This document shows positions 19,580 through 28,290 of a stretch of DNA of 34,143 nucleotides, piece after piece. Positions within the stretch are counted from its first letter, which is position 1. Each line of letters opens with the position of its first letter. The stretch spans positions 1 to 34,143 of the forward strand of contig PHFO01000010.1 of NCBI GenBank assembly GCA_002861535.1, in the 5' to 3' direction. A model generated the notes under the pieces. The model saw nothing but the letters and a program-made list of their open reading frames with translations. It made no database searches and was not told the DNA's origin. This stretch comes from Cyanobacteria bacterium M5B4. Its GTDB lineage: Bacteria; Cyanobacteriota; Cyanobacteriia; Pseudanabaenales; Pseudanabaenaceae. The translations under genes and the position numbers were made by a program.

Positions 19580-21452
19580 GTGCGTATTTCCCTAGACCAC
19601 TATCGCATTTTAGGGGTGACTCCCCAGGCAAGTACCCCCTACCTGGAACAAGTGTATCAATCCCTGCTGGGTTGGGTGCCCCACCGTGAGTTTTCGGAAG
19701 TTGCCCTGGCTGCCCGCCGCCGGCTCCTAGAACGATCGTTTCAAGTGCTATCGAACCCGGAACTGCGCACGGAATACGACCATACCCTAGCGGAAGGTGA
19801 AACAACCCTAAAAATTGAGAACGCCGATCGCATAGGTGCTCTGGTTATTCTCTACAGTCTGGGGGAATATAAAGCAGTCCTGGAACTATCCCAGCCGGAG
19901 GCAGAGGAAGATGACCTCACCCGTAGCGATCGGATTTTAGTGCGCGCCCTCTCCCACCAGGGGATCGGTTTAGCCCACTGGCAAGAAGGCAATTTCGCTG
20001 AAGCGGGGGATGCCCTAGAACTAGCCCAGGAGGAACTAATGCAGGCGGGACTGTTCCTCCATCTGCGGGGGGAACTCCAGGCTTACTTATTTAAGCTCAG
20101 ACCCGATCGGGTTTTACATCTATTTAGTACAACGGACGAACATCCAGGGCGGCTGTCCCAGGGCTTGACCCTACTCAAAGAAATGCTCAACGAGCGGGGC
20201 GGCATCGAAGGCAACGGCAACGACTATTCCGGCATGAATAGGGAGCAGTTTTTACACTTTATCCAACAAATCCGCCAATATCTCACTGCCAGTACCCAGG
20301 AACAAATATTTGCCGAAGAAGCCAAGCGCCCCTCCCTAGTAGCCAGTTTCCTCCACGCCTACTGCCTAGTAGCGATCGGGTTTGCCGAATTTCGTCCCGA
20401 CTACATCCGCCGTGCCAAGGGCATTTTTATCAAACTGCGCCCCAACCAGAATGTCTACCTAGAAAGCTCCCTCTGCTCCCTCCTCCTGGGACAAATAGAG
20501 GAAGCCCTCTCAGAAATTATTCTCAGTAAGGAGTATGATACCATCCTCCACCTTGCCCCCGACTCAGACCTCCTGGGGAACCTGTGCTGGTACTGCGAAC
20601 ACTGCTGGCTGGAAAAGGAAGTCTATCCCCACTTCGCCGATCTGAGCAGTAAGTTGCCCTCCCTCAAAGCCTACTTTGCCGAAGAGCAAGTGGAGACCTA
20701 CCTAGAAGAATTACTCACCAAGAACACTTCCGAGTGGGTGCCCTCCTCCCTACCCCGCCCCACTATCCCTCCCCCCATCTGGAAAATTCCCCTGGATACT
20801 ACTCCCCGACCCAACCAAAGGAACAGCCCCCTATGGAAAAACCACCCACCCAAGTTCGTCGTCGCTCGGTCTTCCCTAAACTATTGTTAATCTCTAGTCT
20901 GTCTCTCCTGGGGCTTAGTGCCGGGGCGGGGCTATGGTTCCTCAAAAAAGGGGGATTCTCGATCGCTTATCCCTGCCCACTCTAGCCAGCCAGGAGCCGG
21001 TCTTGTTAATTCAGCGCCCCCTATTTGCCAGTTTTAGTCAAGTAGCCCTGTTACGGGTACCGGAAGAGCTAGACAAAGCCCAGGCAGCCCAGATCATCAC
21101 CCAGTGGCAAAATGCTAAATCTCTGGCGATGGGGGAGAAATACGACGTTAAAGCCCTCGATAGCATTTTGTTAGAACCGAGCCTATCGGAATGGCGGCAA
21201 CGATCGGAGCAAAACAAAGCGGAGCAGTCCTACCTGGTCTACACAACCAAGGGCATTGAAATTAAGAGTGTCACCCCAGAAGACAAAGATAGGGCAACCG
21301 TAGTCGCCGTTATTTCCGAAGACCGCGATTTTATCTATCAGGGAGAACGGGTAGCGGACTACTCCCGATCGGGGGCTCAGTATGAAGTGACCTACAAACT
21401 GCAACGGCAAAAAGATAACTGGTTTATCCAGACGATGCTCGTCAAAGACTGA
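19580..21452 (+). CDS. ftn2: Cell division protein Ftn2/ZipN (ARC6 homologue), with two apparent frameshifts
   Basis: Ftn2/ZipN/ARC6 anchors and stabilises the FtsZ ring at the inner membrane. The GTG start opens MRISLDHYRILGV, a J-like domain (residues 5-70) without the HPD triad, as in this family. A long helical region follows. After a Pro-rich stretch, a run of six C (20771-20776) seems one base short; repair leads into QVRRRSVFPK and a membrane helix (LLLISSLSLLGLSAGAGLWF). A second missing base, at the A6/G5 run 20944-20954, links this to the C-terminal IMS domain (WQNAKSLAMG, AQYEVTYKLQ, WFIQTMLV). Repaired length is 624 residues, close to S. elongatus Ftn2. As given, the anchor and IMS domain are out of frame. 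Confidence 0.87.
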
Positions 21453-21804
21453 TAAATAGGGGCTGTGCCAGGAAAAATTGTTGGCTTAGACCTTGCAACC
21501 AGGGCACGATCGCGGGGGCAAAACTAGAAGTAAGGGCGGCGATGTAGCCATTCTCCTGCCTTGTGATCACGATCGTGTACTCTTCTACGGTGAGCAAACC
21601 GTAGGTAAACTGGGGTAACGCTAAAACCTGGGCGATAAAATTCGCCAGCCCCAATGTTTTGAATGCTTGCTCAGTCCAGAGGATGCTCTGTTCCTTGAGG
21701 GTAAACATTTTTTGTGGCAGTCCTCTGCTGTCGTAGAAAACGACACCGTGTAATAATTCTAAGTAATCCATGTCATGGCACAAATTAGAGTCTCTCTCTA
21801 TCAT
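21442..21804 (-). CDS. Small protein of unknown function convergent with ftn2
   Basis: A 120-residue protein from the ATG at 21804; the frame extends to a TTG at 21819. I recognise no named family. Alternating short strands and helices (LLHGVVFYDSRGLPQKMF, EYTIVITRQENGYIAALTS) vaguely recall the roadblock/LC7 fold, but this is speculative. It has no membrane segment or signal peptide. Its 3' end overlaps the ftn2 3' end by 11 bases. It is divergent from the solute-binding-protein gene with little space between them. Confidence 0.6.
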   Translation of the reverse strand: MIERDSNLCHDMDYLELLHGVVFYDSRGLPQKMFTLKEQSILWTEQAFKTLGLANFIAQVLALPQFTYGLLTVEEYTIVITRQENGYIAALTSSFAPAIVPWLQGLSQQFFLAQPLFISL

Positions 21805-21845
21805 AGGTATAGTTGCCAAATCCTACCCACTATCTAAAACAGGGA

Positions 21846-23450
21846 GTGAAACCACATACTTTGCTTAAGCATTGTGCCAGGGCGATTTTCCGGTTGCTTA
21901 CTTTTTGGGGACTAGGGCTGGTTGTTTTTGCCCTAGTTGCCTGTCGCGGCAATCTCACAAATCCTCCCGATCGGATTGTAATTGGCACCACGAGTCAGAT
22001 TCGCACCCTCGATCCCGCCGATGCCTACGAGTTTTGGGCGGGCAATATCCTTGTCCATCTCACCGATCGGTTGTATACCTATCGTCCTGGCACAACGGAA
22101 TTGATGCCCCAGTTAGCTAGGGATTTCCCCCAAATTAGTGAGGACGGCTTGGTCTATCGCATTCCCCTGCGATCGGGGGTGAAGTTCCAGGACGGTAGCA
22201 GTTTTGACAGCGGGGCAATGGCATTTTCTCTGCGTAGATTTATGGACAAAGGCGGCGCGCCTAGTTTTTTGCTCAAGGACGCGATCGATCGGCTGGAAAC
22301 CCCCGCCCCGACGAGTTGGTGATCTATCTAAAAACTCCCCTCCCCTTCTTTTTGAAGTTGTTAGCCTTTAGTGGCGCAGGAGCCGTTTCGCCGCAGTTTT
22401 ACCAGTCCCAGCCAGACTTTGTCAGCGATCGGGTGGTGGGGACCGGTGCCTACGAACTAACGGAATACATACCGGGGAATGTATTGCGCCTCAGACCCTT
22501 CCGCAACTATTGGGGGGGCAAAACTAAAAATCAGGGCATCGACATCCAGTTTTTCTCTTCTAGCGCCAATTTGCTCAATGCCTTTAAGACCAGGGCAGTG
22601 GATGTAGCCTATCAGACCCTGAGTCCCTACCAAGTCCGTAACCTGGAAAACCAAGCCCCTCAAAAAATTGGCAGGTGGTAAAGGGAGCAAGTTCCACAAT
22701 TTTGTATATGAGCTTAAATGTGACCCAGCCCCCCCTAGACGACCCCAGAGTCAGACAAGCCCTGGCATTAGCGATCGATCGGGAACTAGTCGCCGATCGA
22801 GTATTTATGGGACAGCGCACCCCCCTCTATAGTTTGCTTCCCACCACTTTAGACCAATCTCGCCCCGTCTTTCACCACGATCTTGACCAAGCAAAGCAAT
22901 TACTGAAGGAAGCGGGGTTTAAACCCGATCGTCCTGCCCTAATCAGTCTGTGGTATTCCCCCCGCTTTGGCGGCAACGGCGACCTCATTGCCACTACCCT
23001 CCAAGCCTCCCTAGAACGTGACTTGCAGGGATTACTACAGTTGGAACTCCAACCAGTAGAAACTACCACCGCCTATGCCCTGATTGACCAGGGGGTTTAT
23101 CCTGCCTTTTTATTTGACTGGGTGCCAGACATTTTAGACAGCGATAACTTTATTCACCCTTTTTTAAGTTGCGATCGTGCGGTCGCCGGTAAATGTATAG
23201 AAGGAAGTAGTCATTTTCAGGGGTCTTTCTTTTTTAATCAAGAACTGAACAACCTAATCCAACAACAACGACAAACAATAAAGAAAGAAGAAAGACAAAA
23301 ACGATCGATCGGATTCAAGAGTTATCGGCGGTGTATGTGCCCTTTATTCCCCTCTGGCAAAATCAGGAATATGCCTTTGCCCAGGCTAACATCAAGGGCG
23401 TAAAACTAGAACCCACTCAGATTTTAGACTTTACTTCCCTGCAAAAATAA
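21846..23450 (+). CDS. ABC transporter solute-binding lipoprotein, family 5 (peptide type), three apparent frameshifts
   Basis: An extracytoplasmic solute-binding protein of the DppA/OppA family, about 535 residues after repair. The N-terminus has a lipoprotein signal with lipobox LVAC, then IVIGTTSQIRTLDPADAYEFW and DGLVYRIPLRSGVKFQDG, both typical. The frame breaks three times. Near 22300-22309 (C5GC4) repair gives APDELVIYLKTPLPFF. At A6 22662-22667 it gives QKNWQVVKGASSTILY. At A5 23297-23301 it gives RIQELSAVYVPFIPLWQ, ending at TAA 23450. Each break is one missing base. The GTG at 21846 or the TTG at 21813 could start it. No permease or ATPase gene is adjacent. The substrate (peptide, nickel or other) cannot be told. 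Real decay is more conceivable here than for rpsA. Confidence 0.85.
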
Positions 23451-23452
23451 TA

Positions 23453-23554
23453 CAGAACTTAGGCTGAGGAAAAATTCCCCTCATCCCTCAATCCTTTTTC
23501 CCACAGCAGGGAGAAGGTTGGAAGAGAATTTCAGCAAAAGCAACGTAAGTCTTA
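23453..23554. repeat. MITE-like dispersed repeat, copy 2 (diverged)
   Basis: About 102 bp, related to the 9860-9975 copy and in the same orientation. The left end is degenerate (CAGAACTTA); the right end is AGCAACGTAAGTCTT. It shares the CCCTCATCCCTCAATCC stretch and a TTTTTCCCACAGCAGGGAGAA hairpin region. It begins 2 bases after the solute-binding-protein stop and reaches the stop codon of the minus-strand small membrane protein, so it may serve as the terminator for both. Confidence 0.65.
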
Positions 23555-23785
23555 AGTTGTAAAAAATAAGCGATAAAGACCATACATAATAAGACCAAAA
23601 ACACCGATCGTGATTAAAGCCACCACCAAATTAACTACTAACTTCACGATGGTGAATAACACCAACCCAATCAGGAGCACCACCACCACCTTTTTCCAGC
23701 CCGTCAACTGCTTCACCGAAGCCACCAGCGGCGACCTCTCGGATTGCATTTCCAGTTCTCTAAATTTTTGTTCTAGGTCTTCCAT
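23552..23785 (-). CDS. Small membrane protein of unknown function
   Basis: A 77-residue protein. Residues 1-30 are charged and probably helical (MEDLEQKFRELEMQSERSP). Residues 33-75 are strongly hydrophobic (VVVVLLIGLVLFTIV, then VALITIGVFGLIMYGLYRLF) and could form two tightly spaced helices or a hairpin. It looks like the small two-helix proteins common in cyanobacteria, but I do not recognise a named family. It lies downstream of thrC, though in transcription order it follows a 12-base gap after the thrC start-to-stop block on the same strand. Confidence 0.65.
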   Translation of the reverse strand: MEDLEQKFRELEMQSERSPLVASVKQLTGWKKVVVVLLIGLVLFTIVKLVVNLVVALITIGVFGLIMYGLYRLFFTT

Positions 23786-23797
23786 AGTCAGTTCCTT

Positions 23798-24928
23798 CTA
23801 AAAACCCATAAGAGCCGCAATAACATCTAGTCTAGGTTCAATACCCTGGTGGAGATGGTCTGAGGCAGCGCTAATAGCAGTGTCTGGGTCCTTGAGACCA
23901 TTGCCCGTCAATACACATACCACCTTTGCCCCCGCTGGCACTTGGTCAGCGACCTTGAGTAAACCCGCCACACTGGCGGCACTGGCAGGCTCGCAAAAAA
24001 TTCCCTCCAGGGCTAACATCTGATAAGCGCTCAAGATTTCGGCATCGGTAACGCTGTTAAACTCCCCGCCACTGGCAGCTTTTACCTCTAATGCCCTTTG
24101 CCAATTCGCCGGATTGCCAATGCGAATCGCTGTAGCGATCGTTTCGGGATGGTCTACCACGCTACCCCTGACCAAAGGAGCAGCCCCCTCCGCCTGAAAC
24201 CCCATCATCTTGGGCAGTTTAGAACATTTCCCGTCGCTGTAATATTCGCCAAACCCCATCCAGTAGGCAGTGATATTGCCCGCATTGCCCACCGGAATAC
24301 ACAGCCAGTCGGGGGCATCCCCCAGGGCTTCTACTACTTCAAATGCCGCTGTTTTTTGCCCTTCCAGGCGGTAGGGATTGAGGGAGTTGACCAAAGTAAT
24401 AGGGTAGTGCTCTGCCATCTGGCGCACCAGGTTGAGGGCGACATCAAAATTGCCCTTAATCGCCAACACCTGCGCTCCGTAAATCAATGCCTGACTCAGT
24501 TTCCCCACTGCCACCTTGCCATCGGGGATCAATACAAAGGCTCGCAGCCCGCCCCTACGGGCATAGGCAGCAGCGGCAGCGGAAGTATTACCGGTACTAG
24601 CACAGATTACAGCCTCCGCTCCCGCTTCCTTTGCCTTAGAAATTGCCATCGTCATGCCTCGGTCTTTGAAACTTCCTGTGGGATTTAGACCGTCGTATTT
24701 CACTAATACCTTGACCCCGCGCCCCACCCGATCGGATATAGTCGGTACTGGGATCAGAGGGGTATTACCTTCATAAAGAGTAACCACAGGGGTTTTTTCA
24801 GAGACGGGCAGGTAGGCTTGGTAACGACAGATCAAACCACAGTAGCGCCGATCGAGACAACAATTATCAATTCCGCAGAGACGATTAGAGACCAAAGACA
24901 CTGGCTGAGTTGAGGAATACAGAGTCAT
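23798..24928 (-). CDS. thrC: Threonine synthase
   Basis: A 376-residue PLP enzyme that converts O-phosphohomoserine to threonine. The PLP lysine is Lys88 in [12 protein letters not shown]. The phosphate-binding loop appears as [14 protein letters not shown], and [12 protein letters not shown] lies near the C-terminus. From [13 protein letters not shown] onward it matches typical cyanobacterial ThrC in order and length. The first 35 residues are unusual in carrying five cysteines (18, 23, 24, 30, 34), where relatives I recall have a Trp-containing helix before the AYLPV segment. The SRP RNA gene lies immediately upstream on the same strand. Confidence 0.95.
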   Translation of the reverse strand: MTLYSSTQPVSLVSNRLCGIDNCCLDRRYCGLICRYQAYLPVSEKTPVVTLYEGNTPLIPVPTISDRVGRGVKVLVKYDGLNPTGSFKDRGMTMAISKAKEAGAEAVICASTGNTSAAAAAYARRGGLRAFVLIPDGKVAVGKLSQALIYGAQVLAIKGNFDVALNLVRQMAEHYPITLVNSLNPYRLEGQKTAAFEVVEALGDAPDWLCIPVGNAGNITAYWMGFGEYYSDGKCSKLPKMMGFQAEGAAPLVRGSVVDHPETIATAIRIGNPANWQRALEVKAASGGEFNSVTDAEILSAYQMLALEGIFCEPASAASVAGLLKVADQVPAGAKVVCVLTGNGLKDPDTAISAASDHLHQGIEPRLDVIAALMGF

Positions 24929-24957
24929 AGTTTACCGCCTGGGAATAAAAATACTTT

Positions 24958-25051
24958 GACCCGGAAACTACGCCTATTTCAAGCATCCCTTAGTGCTGCT
25001 GCCTTCCGACCCTGACACGGTTCAGGCGTTAAAACTGCATAGCTCCGAGCC
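24958..25051 (-). ncRNA. ffs: Signal recognition particle RNA (4.5S type)
   Basis: The minus strand carries the conserved SRP RNA core GTCAGGGTCGGAAGGCAGCA (on the plus strand around 24992-25015), with the GGAA tetraloop and the CAGG/AGCA symmetric loop that bind Ffh. The ends pair: CTATGC with GCGTAG, and the flanking CTCGGAG with TTTCCGGG, which sets the boundaries at roughly 25051 (5') and 24958 (3'). The RNA is about 94 nt, the usual size for the short bacterial type without an Alu domain. The ends are estimated from pairing and could be off by a few bases. Confidence 0.9.
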
Positions 25052-25099
25052 TGCTTTAGCATAGCACAATTCAAGACAGGACTTACCCATGATCTCCAG

Positions 25100-25423
25100 T
25101 CAAGAATTGGCGTTGCGATTTAAGTCGGCAAGTTCATTTTGGAGTTGTTTGACGGTTTGTTTGAGGCGTTCAATTTCTTCATCCTCGGACGTGTTTTCTA
25201 AAATCTCGATCGGGCGGGGCTGGGGGCGGTCTGGTTTTGCCTGATCCATCACTTCATCAACAAAGCGTCTTGCTTCTTCTGTGGTCAGTTCCCCCCGGCG
25301 CACCAGTTCATCAGCGAGTTTAACAGTTTGTTGGCGCAGTTGTTCGAGAGTGCTGGTCGTCTTTTCTCCCGCTAAGGAAATTAGCCCTACGCCAAAATAA
25401 AAGACTTTTTGCAGGATGTTCAT
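25100..25423 (-). CDS. Phasin-like / coiled-coil protein
   Basis: A 107-residue protein resembling the polyhydroxyalkanoate granule-associated (phasin-like) family. The N-terminus (ILQKVFYFGVGLISLAGEKT) is weakly hydrophobic. A helical region follows (LEQLRQQTVKLADELVRRGE, then LTTEEARRFVDEVMDQ), a Pro-rich linker (64-74), and a C-terminal coiled coil (EEIERLKQTVKQLQNELADL). No PHA synthase genes are in view, so a role at PHA granules is inference only. Its ATG overlaps the stop of the upstream small gene by 4 bases, indicating coupling. Confidence 0.7.
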   Translation of the reverse strand: MNILQKVFYFGVGLISLAGEKTTSTLEQLRQQTVKLADELVRRGELTTEEARRFVDEVMDQAKPDRPQPRPIEILENTSEDEEIERLKQTVKQLQNELADLNRNANS

Positions 25424-25614
25424 GGTTGCAACTCTGGTAGGGCGCAGTCAGGAAAGGTGCGATTAAATTCTTGGATCAGGTCTTCCATCTCGGCAAGAGC
25501 CTGTTGCACATCGATTTTGAGGTTGCCCAGGTTGTCTTTTTGGGATAGCTGTACTAAAACTTGGCGTTTGAGTACGATCGCTCGGACTTGGTCTTTGATA
25601 TTTTCGGGAGTCAT
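25420..25614 (-). CDS. Small helical protein of unknown function, coupled to the phasin-like gene
   Basis: A 64-residue, all-helical, soluble protein from the ATG at 25614; a TTG at 25629 would add five residues. I see no named domain. The sequence MTPENIKDQVRAIVLKRQVL and a second helix (VQQALAEMEDLIQEFNRTF) look like a small adaptor or helical hairpin. The overlap with the phasin-like gene (ATGA at 25420-25423) suggests a two-gene operon. It is divergent from the TPR gene across about 70 bases. Confidence 0.62.
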   Translation of the reverse strand: MTPENIKDQVRAIVLKRQVLVQLSQKDNLGNLKIDVQQALAEMEDLIQEFNRTFPDCALPELQP

Positions 25615-25682
25615 GGGGATTTTGGTCAAGGACTAGAGCTAATGATAAACTAGGGACATCACTTTTGACCTTGAAACTTGCT

Positions 25683-26576
25683 ATGAATTTTGTCCCCGAT
25701 CGGTCTAATTGGCTGGCATTATGGCTACTACTGGTTTGTAACTTAGGCGTGGGGGCACAGGCAGTTTTACCTCCCGCTCCCAGATTAAATTTTTCTAATT
25801 TGGAGCAGCAGGCGTTGTCCCTGTCCCGCGATGCCGCTCAACTATTGCGATTTGGGCAGGCGGATTTGGCGCTCTCCCGCGCCCGTCTAGCAGTGCAGCT
25901 TGCTCCCAAGACCTATCAAACCAATGCTGTTTTGGGGAGTGTTTATCTGCGTCAAGAAGACTACGATAAGGCAATTTCCTATCTCCAGATTGCCCATAGT
26001 TTGAATAAGAATAATGCTTCGGTGTTGTTTAGTCTCGGTTCTGCCTATCTGCGATCGGGTAACTATGCCAAGGCGATCGATACCCTCAATCAGGGTTTGG
26101 CGCTGCCGAGTGAGGAGTTCCCTGCCAGCGCCAGATTTGACTTGGGCAATGCCTATTTTTTGGCAAAGCGCTACGATGAAGCGTTGGCAGAATATCAAAA
26201 AGTGCTAAACAAGGAAAAGAACTTTTGGGCGGCGACGAATAACATGGGCTTGGTGGAGTACGAGCGGGATAACATCGATCGGGCGATCGGTTATTGGCAG
26301 AATGCAATACAGCAAGCAAAGGTAAGTGAAGATGCCACGGCGGAACCACGGTTAGCCTTGGCAGTGGCGTTCTATACTAGGGGCGAGGAGGCAAAAGGTT
26401 TACACCTGGGGGAGGAGGCGCTCCGCGAAGACCCCCGCTATGGCTTGCCGGAATTTTTGAAGGAGAATTTATGGGGCGATAAGCTCTTGAACAATGCCCG
26501 CAGGGTCTTAGCGAATCCCAAGCTACAGGAACTGATTAAAACCAGTAATGTGTCGGTGAAGCCGCGGCGGCGTTAG
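25683..26576 (+). CDS. Exported TPR-repeat protein
   Basis: A 297-residue protein from the ATG at 25683; the open frame reaches back to a TTG at 25665. A signal peptide is likely (WLALWLLLVCNLGVGAQA). At least five tetratricopeptide repeats follow, for example TNAVLGSVYLRQEDYDKAIS, VLFSLGSAYLRSGNYAKAID and FDLGNAYFLAKRYDEALAEY, with the characteristic G/A-Y-P spacing. TPR domains mediate protein-protein contacts; the partner is unknown. The last residues KPRRR are basic. It converges on nadE with a 4-base overlap of the ends. Confidence 0.82.
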   Translation: MNFVPDRSNWLALWLLLVCNLGVGAQAVLPPAPRLNFSNLEQQALSLSRDAAQLLRFGQADLALSRARLAVQLAPKTYQTNAVLGSVYLRQEDYDKAISYLQIAHSLNKNNASVLFSLGSAYLRSGNYAKAIDTLNQGLALPSEEFPASARFDLGNAYFLAKRYDEALAEYQKVLNKEKNFWAATNNMGLVEYERDNIDRAIGYWQNAIQQAKVSEDATAEPRLALAVAFYTRGEEAKGLHLGEEALREDPRYGLPEFLKENLWGDKLLNNARRVLANPKLQELIKTSNVSVKPRRR

Positions 26577-28258
26577 TTGTTGTGCCTGGAAACGATTGCG
26601 ATGGGCATTCTCCAACCTGTGCCAAAGGCGCGGTCGCTAATTTTGAGGGTAGGTGGGGCTTGACGGCGCTTGAATTCGGAGCGTTGGACTAATTGCAGAA
26701 CCCGATCGACTAACTGGGGGTCATAGCCCAATTTAATAATCTCTGTTTTGCCGTAATGACGATCGATGTAATGAAAGAGAATGTCGTCCAAAATATCGTA
26801 GGGGGGCAGAGAGTCTTGGTCGGTTTGATTGGGTTTGAGTTCGGCGCTGGGAGCTTTGGTCAGAATTTGCGCCGGCACGATCGTACCAGGTACCAAATGA
26901 CAGAAGGGAAAAGAAACCGATCGGTTTAACCAATGACACAAACGGTAAACTAAAGTCTTAGGGACATCGCCAATTACCGCAAGACCACCATTCATATCGC
27001 CGTATAGGGTGCAGTAACCCACTGCTAGCTCTGATTTATTACCGGTGGAAAGTAAAAGATAACCAAATTTGTTAGATAAAGCCATGAGCAGAGTCCCCCT
27101 GATGCGGGATTGGAGGTTTTCCTCTGTTACGTCGGCGGGCTTATCGGCAAAAATAGGTTTTAGCGCCCGATCGTAACTGGTCATTAAGTTTTCGATGGGA
27201 ATAGTTGTGGTTTTTATGCCTAAATTACGGGCTAATTCTTGGGCATCACTAATGGAATTTGGGGAGCTATAGGGGGAGGGCATCAATACACCAAAAACCT
27301 GATCTCTGCCTAGGGCTTCTACAGCGATCGTGGCAACTAATGCCGAGTCAATGCCGCCACTCAAACCTAAAACTGCCTGCTTAAATCCACATTTGTAGGC
27401 GTAGTCCCTTACCCCCAAAACTAAAGCCTGCCAGACTTCTGACTCGATCGGTTCTTGGTAATTAGCAATAGCCGCGCTGCTAAAATCCCGTTTCTCTAAA
27501 TCAAAATCTCCAATCAATAAATCCTTAGTAAAAGCTCTAGCCCTAGCAACAATTTCTCCCCTGCGATTGCAAATTATGCTGTTGCCATCAAAAATCAAGT
27601 CATCGTTGCCCCCTACCTGATTGACATAAACGATCGGTAAGTTATACTTTTGGGCGTGGTGTTGCAGTATCCTTTCCCTTACCTGTTGTTTTTCGATGGT
27701 AAAAGGAGAAGCCGATAAGTTAACTAACAAATCGATCGGTTGTTGGGCTAACTCTGCTACAGGATTATGATCATACAAAGGATGAAACAGCTCCGAGTCA
27801 TTCCACAAGTCTTCGCAGATGGTCACACCGATCGCGATCGTTTTATCTTGCAAAACCAAAGTAAAAATGTTTAACTCCGTCCCCGATCGGAAATATCTTT
27901 GTTCATCAAAGACATCGTAATTAGGCAACAAATGTTTGGCAAAAACATGACTGATCTCCCCCTTTTGCAGACAGACTGCACTATTCCACAGACGTTTACC
28001 ATAACCCAGAGGGGCGGGGGTGACAGTTCCTACTAACACCGTCATTTGGGGGGGTAATTTTTCCGCTAGATTATCTAATGCCCTAGCAGTCTTTTCCACA
28101 AAACTCCGATCGAGTAACAAATCTCTAGGGGGATAACCACAAAGAGCCAGTTCAGAAGTCACCAACAAATCTACATCTTGGGCACATTCTAGAATCTGGC
28201 AGGCATTACCTTCTAAATCGCCCACGATCGGGTTAATTTGAGCAAGACCAACACGCAT
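26573..28258 (-). CDS. nadE: Glutamine-dependent NAD+ synthetase
   Basis: A 561-residue two-domain enzyme that amidates nicotinic acid adenine dinucleotide to NAD+. The N-terminal nitrilase-type glutaminase domain has its triad: Glu36 (TSELALCGYPPRD), Lys109 (FAKHLLPNYDVFDEQRYF) and Cys148 (VTICEDLWN). The C-terminal synthetase domain has the pyrophosphatase loop SGGIDS at 300-305 and continues through LLSTGNKSELAVGYCTLYGD. The frame is intact and the length is normal for the glutamine-dependent form. Confidence 0.97.
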   Translation of the reverse strand: MRVGLAQINPIVGDLEGNACQILECAQDVDLLVTSELALCGYPPRDLLLDRSFVEKTARALDNLAEKLPPQMTVLVGTVTPAPLGYGKRLWNSAVCLQKGEISHVFAKHLLPNYDVFDEQRYFRSGTELNIFTLVLQDKTIAIGVTICEDLWNDSELFHPLYDHNPVAELAQQPIDLLVNLSASPFTIEKQQVRERILQHHAQKYNLPIVYVNQVGGNDDLIFDGNSIICNRRGEIVARARAFTKDLLIGDFDLEKRDFSSAAIANYQEPIESEVWQALVLGVRDYAYKCGFKQAVLGLSGGIDSALVATIAVEALGRDQVFGVLMPSPYSSPNSISDAQELARNLGIKTTTIPIENLMTSYDRALKPIFADKPADVTEENLQSRIRGTLLMALSNKFGYLLLSTGNKSELAVGYCTLYGDMNGGLAVIGDVPKTLVYRLCHWLNRSVSFPFCHLVPGTIVPAQILTKAPSAELKPNQTDQDSLPPYDILDDILFHYIDRHYGKTEIIKLGYDPQLVDRVLQLVQRSEFKRRQAPPTLKISDRAFGTGWRMPIAIVSRHNN

Positions 28259-28290
28259 AAAAATAAAAAGCAGATTAGTATTATTTTAAG

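Noticed and set aside
21442-21804. Roadblock/LC7 domain in the small gene next to ftn2
   Set aside because: Only a vague strand/helix resemblance; not enough residues match for a family call.
25078-25086. AGGACTTAC, like the end of the dispersed repeat, just upstream of the SRP RNA gene
   Set aside because: No second terminus or internal hairpin is present; at nine bases it may be a remnant or chance.
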